From: Nocardioidaceae bacterium
GTDB lineage: Bacteria > Actinomycetota > Actinomycetes > Propionibacteriales > Nocardioidaceae
NCBI GenBank assembly: GCA_030655315.1
Contig: JAURVT010000011.1
Coordinates: 100,538-164,537 of the forward strand
Direction of reading: 5' to 3'
DNA: 64,000 bases
Position numbers and translations under genes: made by a program. Positions 60,177 through 64,000 of this stretch are shown here, piece by piece (within the stretch, counting starts at the first letter, position 1; the number at the start of each line of letters is the position of its first letter). A model generated the notes under the pieces. That model was not told where the DNA came from. It saw nothing but the letters and a program-made list of their open reading frames with translations, and did not search any database.

Positions 60177-60434
60177 GTGGAGGCTGAGCTCGAGCTGCTC
60201 GACATCAACGCCGAAGAGATGAGCTGGCAGGAGCGCGCCCTGTGCGCGCAGACCGATCCGGAGGCGTTCTTCCCCGAGAAGGGCGGCTCCACGCGCGAGG
60301 CCAAGCGGGTCTGCCTCACGTGCGACGTCCGGGGCAGCTGCCTGGAGTACGCACTGGAGCACGACGAGCGCTTCGGCATCTGGGGCGGGCTGTCCGAGCG
60401 GGAACGGCGCAAGCTCAAGAAGCGCGCCGTCTGA
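60177..60434 (+). CDS. whiB2: WhiB-family iron-sulfur transcriptional regulator (WhiB2/WhmD-like)
   Basis: An 85-residue WhiB protein. The four cluster cysteines are Cys23, Cys46, Cys49 and Cys55 (C-x22-C-x2-C-x5-C), followed by the GIWGG turn and the basic helix ERERRKLKKRAV. The ERALCAQTDPEAFFPEKGGS segment is almost as in mycobacterial WhiB2/WhmD, the septation regulator. Such proteins bind a [4Fe-4S] cluster and act with the principal sigma factor. GTG start with AGGAGG 8 bases upstream. Preceded by a strong terminator and its own promoter, so it is monocistronic. Confidence 0.95.
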   Translation: MEAELELLDINAEEMSWQERALCAQTDPEAFFPEKGGSTREAKRVCLTCDVRGSCLEYALEHDERFGIWGGLSERERRKLKKRAV

Positions 60435-60473
60435 CGCCGTCTGACGTCTGAGCACGCACCTGGCGGCGTTGCT

Positions 60474-60512
60474 GCCGGCTTCGGCGGACGAACCCGGTCC
60501 GCCTTCGCCGGC
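60474..60512. other. Hairpins in the whiB-glycosyltransferase gap
   Basis: The 252-bp gap after whiB has no gene. GCCGGC (60474-60479) with GTCCGCC-type arm forms a stem: GGCGGAC at 60483-60489 pairs with GTCCGCC at 60497-60503, and GCCGGC pairs with GCCGGC at 60507-60512, separated by a 3-base internal loop. It probably terminates whiB. A second hairpin is formed by ACGGACGG (60631-60638) and CCGTCCGT (60651-60658), about 28 bp before the glycosyltransferase ATG, where it could affect translation or promoter use. Confidence 0.4.
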
Positions 60513-60686
60513 GCGCCTTGCCCGGCACGCACTCAGACGACAGACGCCGCACGGCTCCCTCGGACCCGTGCGCGGTCACTGCTTCGCACCCACGCAGGCG
60601 CCAGGGAGTCGTTTCGCTGCCGGTAGGGTGACGGACGGTCCTGCGGGACCCCGTCCGTCCCCCGACCCGCGAGGTGCAGCCGCCGC

Positions 60687-63542
60687 ATGATCGACGTCCT
60701 GGAGGACGAGGTCCAGCCGGACGGCGCCTGGCGGCTCGAGCCGCCCCGCGTAGTCGCGGTGCTGGTGCTGTCCGACGGGGCCCGGTGGATCCCGGCCGCG
60801 CTCGACGCGCTGGCCGCCCAGTCGCACGTCCCCGACGAGCTCGTCGTGGTCGACGTCGGCTCCTCGGACGGGAGCGCCGACCTCGTCACCGCCCGGTTGC
60901 CCGGGCACCCCGTGCACAACGCGCCCACCGGGTCCGGGTTCGGCGCCGCGGTGCAGGTGGGGCTCGACCGTGCCGCGCCCGCCGACTGGGTGTGGCTCCT
61001 GCACGACGACTGCGCCCCCGACGCCGACGCCCTCGCGTGCCTGCTCGACGAGGCCACCCGCGCCGACGACGTCGCCGCGGTGGGGCCGAAGGTGCGCGAG
61101 TGGCCGTCGCTGCGCCGCCTCGTCGAGGTGGGCGTCACCATCACCGGCACCGGGCACCGCGAGACCGGGCTCGAGCGGGGCGAGCCCGACCAGGGCCAGC
61201 ACGACCGCCCGCGCGACGTCCTGGCCGTCGGCAGCGCCGGGATGCTCGTCCGCCGCGATGCCTGGGACCGGCTCGGCGGCTTCGACCCCGGCCTGCCGCG
61301 CTACGGCGACGACGTCGACTTCGGCTGGCGCGCCAACCGCGCGGGCCTGCGCGTCCGGGTCGCTCCCCGGGCCGTCGTGTTCCACCTCGAGGCCGCGTCG
61401 CGCTCCCTGCGCGAGGACGGCCTCCCGGGATCGCCGGTGCGCGAGCAGCGCCGCGCGTCGCTGTTCACCCTGCTCGCCAACGCGAGCCCGGCCGGCTTCG
61501 CCTGGCAGTCGGTGCGCCTGGTGGTCGGGTCGGTGCTCCGTGTGCTCGCGCTGCTGGTCGCCAAGGCCCCCACCGAGGCCCGCGACGAGCTGCTCGGGAT
61601 GCTGGCGGTCTACCGCCGTCCGGGCGAGATGTTCGCGGCTCGGCGCCGCCGTGCGGCCACCGCCGCGGTGCCGCCGGCGGCCGTCCGCGAGCTGCTCCCG
61701 TCGCCCGCCCAGCCCTACCAGCACGGGCTCGACTCGCTCCTGGACGTCGTCACCGCCCTGGTGCGCCCCGTCCCGGCCGGGTCCACCGGCCGTCGCGCGT
61801 CCTCGCCCGGACGTCGGGTGCAGGCGCGCGGCCTGGACGAGCTCGGTGCGGAGGTGCCCGACGACGACCGCTCGCTGTGGGCGCGTCGACCGTGGCTCGC
61901 GACCGTGGTCGTCGTGGTGCTCGCCGCGATCGCGGCCGCGCGGGGGCTCGTCGGCGGCGGCTCGCTGGTGGGCGGGGTGCTCGCGGCCTCGCCCGAGTCC
62001 GCCGGCGCGTGGTGGTCGCTGTTCCTGTCCTCGTCCCACGACCTCGGCAGCGGGACGTCGGGCTCGGCGCCCACGTTCGTCCTCGCGCTCGCCGCACCGG
62101 CCACGCTCGTCTGGGCGCACCCCGGGCTGGTGGTCGACGTGCTGGTGCTCGGCGCCGTGCCGCTGGCGGCCGCCACGGCGCACCGGCTCGCGGTCCGGCT
62201 GCTCGGCTCGGCCCGGCTGCAGGCCTGGTTCGCCCTCACCTGGGCGCTCGGCGCCGTCGCCGTGGGGGCCACGGCGCAGGGCCGCCTCGGCACGCTCGTC
62301 GCGGTCGTCGTGGCGCCCGTCCTGGTCGGGGCGGTGCTGACCATGCTGGAGACCCCCGGCTGGCAGCCGGCCGTCCGGGTGGCCGCCTGGCTGTCGCTCG
62401 CCACGGCGTTCGCGCCCGTCGCCTTCTGGCTGACCGTGCCCGCGGTGCTGGTCGCCGCCCTGGTGAGATGGTCCGGCCGCCACCTCGTCCCGCTCGTGAT
62501 CGTGCTCCTGGTGCCGCTCGCGGTCGTGGGGCCCTGGACCTGGGAGCGCGTGCTGCGCCCCGGCACCTGGTGGTGGGAGGCCGGTCGTGCCGACGCGGGC
62601 GTCGGCCCGCTCGACCCGTCGGTGCTGGACCTGCTCGTCGGACGCGCCGGCGGACCGGGTGCGGCCCCCGCGTGGTTCGCGCTCGGCGTGGTCGTGGCCG
62701 GTCTGCTGGCGCTGGTCCGCGCCGACCGTCGTGCCGCGGTGCTGTCCGCGTGGGCCGTCGGCCTCGTCGGGCTGGCCCTCGCGGTCCTGGGTGCCGGCAC
62801 CCGCTGGGACGTCCCGGGCACCACCGCGTCCGCCCCGGCCTGGGTCGGGCTCCCGGCGCTCGTGTGGGCGGGCGCGCTGGCGCTCGCGGCGGCGCTCGCC
62901 GTCGACGGCTGGCGCGATGCCCGGTCCCGTCGCGGGCCGGACGCGCTCGGCCGCGTCGTGCCCGTCGTGGCGGTCCTCGCACTGCTCGGCCCGGTGCTGA
63001 CCGCCGGCTGGTGGGTCGTGCGCGGTGCCGACGACCCGCTGGCCCGCGGCGCCGCGACCGACGTGCCGGCCTACCTCGTCGACCGTGCGGCGGCGGGGGA
63101 GGCCACGCTCGTGCTCGAGGGTGGCCGCGCCGACGGTCTCGGCTACCAGGTGCTGCGCGGTGACGGCCCACGGCTCGGCGACGAGTCGGTGCCGGTCGAC
63201 GCGTCGCGCGAGCGGGCCACCGAGGCCGTCGTGGCCCGTCTGGTCTCCGACCCGTCGCCCGAGGCGGTCACGTCGCTCGCGCGGCGCGGCATCAGCGCCG
63301 TCTACCTCCGCGCGCCCGCGGACGCGGCCGTCGCGTCGACCCTGGACTCGGTGGCCGGGCTGCAGCCGTCCGGCAGCCCCGACCCGGGCTCGCGGGTGTG
63401 GACCTTCGCGGCCGACGTCGACGTCGTCCAGCCCGAGGCTCCCTCGTCGGCCTGGACCGCCGTCGGCGCCTGGGCGCGGCTGCTGGTCGCGGCCGTCGTG
63501 CTGGTGCTGGCCCTGCCCGGACGTCGGAGGAGGACGCGATGA
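60687..63542 (+). CDS. GT2-family glycosyltransferase with polytopic membrane domain
   Basis: A 951-residue protein. Residues about 20-260 are a GT-A glycosyltransferase (VVAVLVLSDGARWIPAALDALAAQS, ELVVVDVGSSDGSAD, LLHDDCAPDADAL with the DxD-like metal site, FDPGLPRYGDDVDFGWRANRAG). From about 280 it is membrane-embedded with many Leu/Val/Ala-rich helices (about 10-13) and ends in a soluble outside domain and a final helix before RRRRTR. This matches actinobacterial cell-wall galactan/mannan transferases of uncertain specificity next to whiB. It is coupled to the next gene by ATGA. Confidence 0.9.
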   Translation: MIDVLEDEVQPDGAWRLEPPRVVAVLVLSDGARWIPAALDALAAQSHVPDELVVVDVGSSDGSADLVTARLPGHPVHNAPTGSGFGAAVQVGLDRAAPADWVWLLHDDCAPDADALACLLDEATRADDVAAVGPKVREWPSLRRLVEVGVTITGTGHRETGLERGEPDQGQHDRPRDVLAVGSAGMLVRRDAWDRLGGFDPGLPRYGDDVDFGWRANRAGLRVRVAPRAVVFHLEAASRSLREDGLPGSPVREQRRASLFTLLANASPAGFAWQSVRLVVGSVLRVLALLVAKAPTEARDELLGMLAVYRRPGEMFAARRRRAATAAVPPAAVRELLPSPAQPYQHGLDSLLDVVTALVRPVPAGSTGRRASSPGRRVQARGLDELGAEVPDDDRSLWARRPWLATVVVVVLAAIAAARGLVGGGSLVGGVLAASPESAGAWWSLFLSSSHDLGSGTSGSAPTFVLALAAPATLVWAHPGLVVDVLVLGAVPLAAATAHRLAVRLLGSARLQAWFALTWALGAVAVGATAQGRLGTLVAVVVAPVLVGAVLTMLETPGWQPAVRVAAWLSLATAFAPVAFWLTVPAVLVAALVRWSGRHLVPLVIVLLVPLAVVGPWTWERVLRPGTWWWEAGRADAGVGPLDPSVLDLLVGRAGGPGAAPAWFALGVVVAGLLALVRADRRAAVLSAWAVGLVGLALAVLGAGTRWDVPGTTASAPAWVGLPALVWAGALALAAALAVDGWRDARSRRGPDALGRVVPVVAVLALLGPVLTAGWWVVRGADDPLARGAATDVPAYLVDRAAAGEATLVLEGGRADGLGYQVLRGDGPRLGDESVPVDASRERATEAVVARLVSDPSPEAVTSLARRGISAVYLRAPADAAVASTLDSVAGLQPSGSPDPGSRVWTFAADVDVVQPEAPSSAWTAVGAWARLLVAAVVLVLALPGRRRRTR

Positions 63543-64000
63543 GCACCGACCGACCCGGCGGGCGTCGCGTCCGCGTCGAGCCGCGCCGCGCGCAGACCCC
63601 GACCGACCGTCGACCGCTCGTGCTCACCTGCGTGGTCGTGCTGGTGGCGGCCCTGCTGCTCGGGGCGTCCGCGCTGCGTGGTGACCCGGGCGTCGACGAC
63701 GTCGCGGCACCGGCGGCGACGGCCGTCACGGCCGTGACGACGACCTGCCCCGTGCCCGGGGTGGGCGGGCGTCGCGTCGCGGAGGTCGGTCTGGCCACCG
63801 GGTCGGCCGACGTCGGCGTGCGCCGCCGTGGCGAGGGCGCCCGCACCGCCCGCGTGCTGCCGGGTGGCGACGAGCTCGCCGACGTCGCCGGTGCCGGTGC
63901 CTGGACCACCACGTCGGTCCGGACGCCCGAGGCGCTCGCCGTCGCGCTCGGCGCGTCCGGCTCGCTGGCACCCGGCGCCGTCGGGACCGTCGCCGCGGTC
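63539..64000 (+). CDS. DUF5719-like secreted protein, N-terminal part
   Basis: Open to the right edge; 154 residues are present. Arg-rich cytoplasmic N-terminus, one transmembrane/signal helix (LVLTCVVVLVAALLLGASAL), and an outside Ala/Val-rich region with CPVPGVGGRRVAEVGLAT, similar to the DUF5719 proteins that follow this type of glycosyltransferase in actinomycetes. The ATG overlaps the glycosyltransferase stop codon by 4 bases, indicating coupled translation and a joint role at the envelope. Truncated at the window end. Confidence 0.75.
   Translation, partial: MSTDRPGGRRVRVEPRRAQTPTDRRPLVLTCVVVLVAALLLGASALRGDPGVDDVAAPAATAVTAVTTTCPVPGVGGRRVAEVGLATGSADVGVRRRGEGARTARVLPGGDELADVAGAGAWTTTSVRTPEALAVALGASGSLAPGAVGTVAAV

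Noticed and set aside
60674..63163. 829-codon open frame overlapping the GT2 gene in another frame
   Set aside because: Arg/Ala/Pro-rich shadow frame; the GT2 frame has clear glycosyltransferase and membrane motifs.
1..64000. tRNA, rRNA and riboswitch genes
   Set aside because: Intergenic regions were read for cloverleaf or known riboswitch cores and none was convincing; gaps are mostly under 100 bp.

Overview
This is a single 64 kb stretch of very GC-rich chromosome, with dense genes, many GTG starts and many 4-base ATGA/GTGA gene overlaps. A WhiB regulator, coenzyme F420 genes (CofD/CofE), an acyl-CoA carboxylase epsilon subunit, LytR-CpsA-Psr (LCP) proteins and 13E12/DUF222 HNH genes mark it as an actinomycete. 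Gene content suggests Propionibacteriales, of the Nocardioides/Aeromicrobium kind (inference). From memory, the gene order follows the Mycobacterium tuberculosis region from about Rv3260 (whiB2) to Rv3308 (pmmB): whiB, fbiA-fbiB, LCP, fadE25, purE-purK, birA, accD5-accE5-maf, accA3, lpdA, deoD-pmmB, with lineage-specific blocks inserted between these anchors. No rRNA, tRNA, CRISPR array, transposase or prophage was seen.

Layout. 0-3.4 kb: a partial gene, a VOC protein, a uridine-kinase-like protein, an orphan sigma region 4 protein and a divergent membrane Ser/Thr kinase. 3.4-12.6 kb: nucleoside and sugar-phosphate breakdown (two aldehyde dehydrogenase genes, deoC, phosphosugar mutase, uronate-dehydrogenase-like enzyme, purine nucleoside phosphorylase) and LpdA. 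12.6-20.5 kb: cell-wall remodelling and recycling. An N-acetylmuramoyl-L-alanine amidase is coupled to a SpoIID/LytB protein, then NagZ diverges from NamZ and a serine hydrolase, with a DasR-type operator (dre) between them. 20.5-25 kb: accessory block with an HNH endonuclease, hairpin repeats and a coupled operon of two DUF2235 hydrolases around a uracil-DNA-glycosylase-like protein.

25-45.7 kb: biotin and acyl-CoA metabolism. It holds pyruvate carboxylase, accA3 with three related unknown membrane genes, accD5-accE5-maf, birA, two acyl-CoA dehydrogenases that share an 18-bp operator-like palindrome, an adenylate cyclase, and purK-purE. 45.7-53.1 kb: accessory block with a second HNH gene broken by a hairpin repeat, a transporter, an amino-sugar kinase, an AgaS-like isomerase, a GntR regulator and a class II aldolase. 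53.1-64 kb: envelope and cofactor genes. These are two divergent LCP proteins, F420 synthesis (cofE-cofD), a membrane protein with a Gln/Gly-rich prion-like tail, whiB, a large GT2 membrane glycosyltransferase and a truncated partner gene.

The parts fit together. PNP, phosphosugar mutase, DeoC and aldehyde dehydrogenase form a route from nucleosides to triose phosphate and acetate. NagZ, NamZ and the serine hydrolase match the Bacillus YbbD-YbbC-YbbE muropeptide recycling set, and the dre site links them to GlcNAc control. BirA sits beside the biotin-dependent carboxylases it must modify. The best candidates for undescribed biology are the DUF2235-UDG-DUF2235 operon, the three-gene membrane operon after accA3, the hairpin repeat family that travels with HNH genes, and the shared acyl-CoA dehydrogenase operator.
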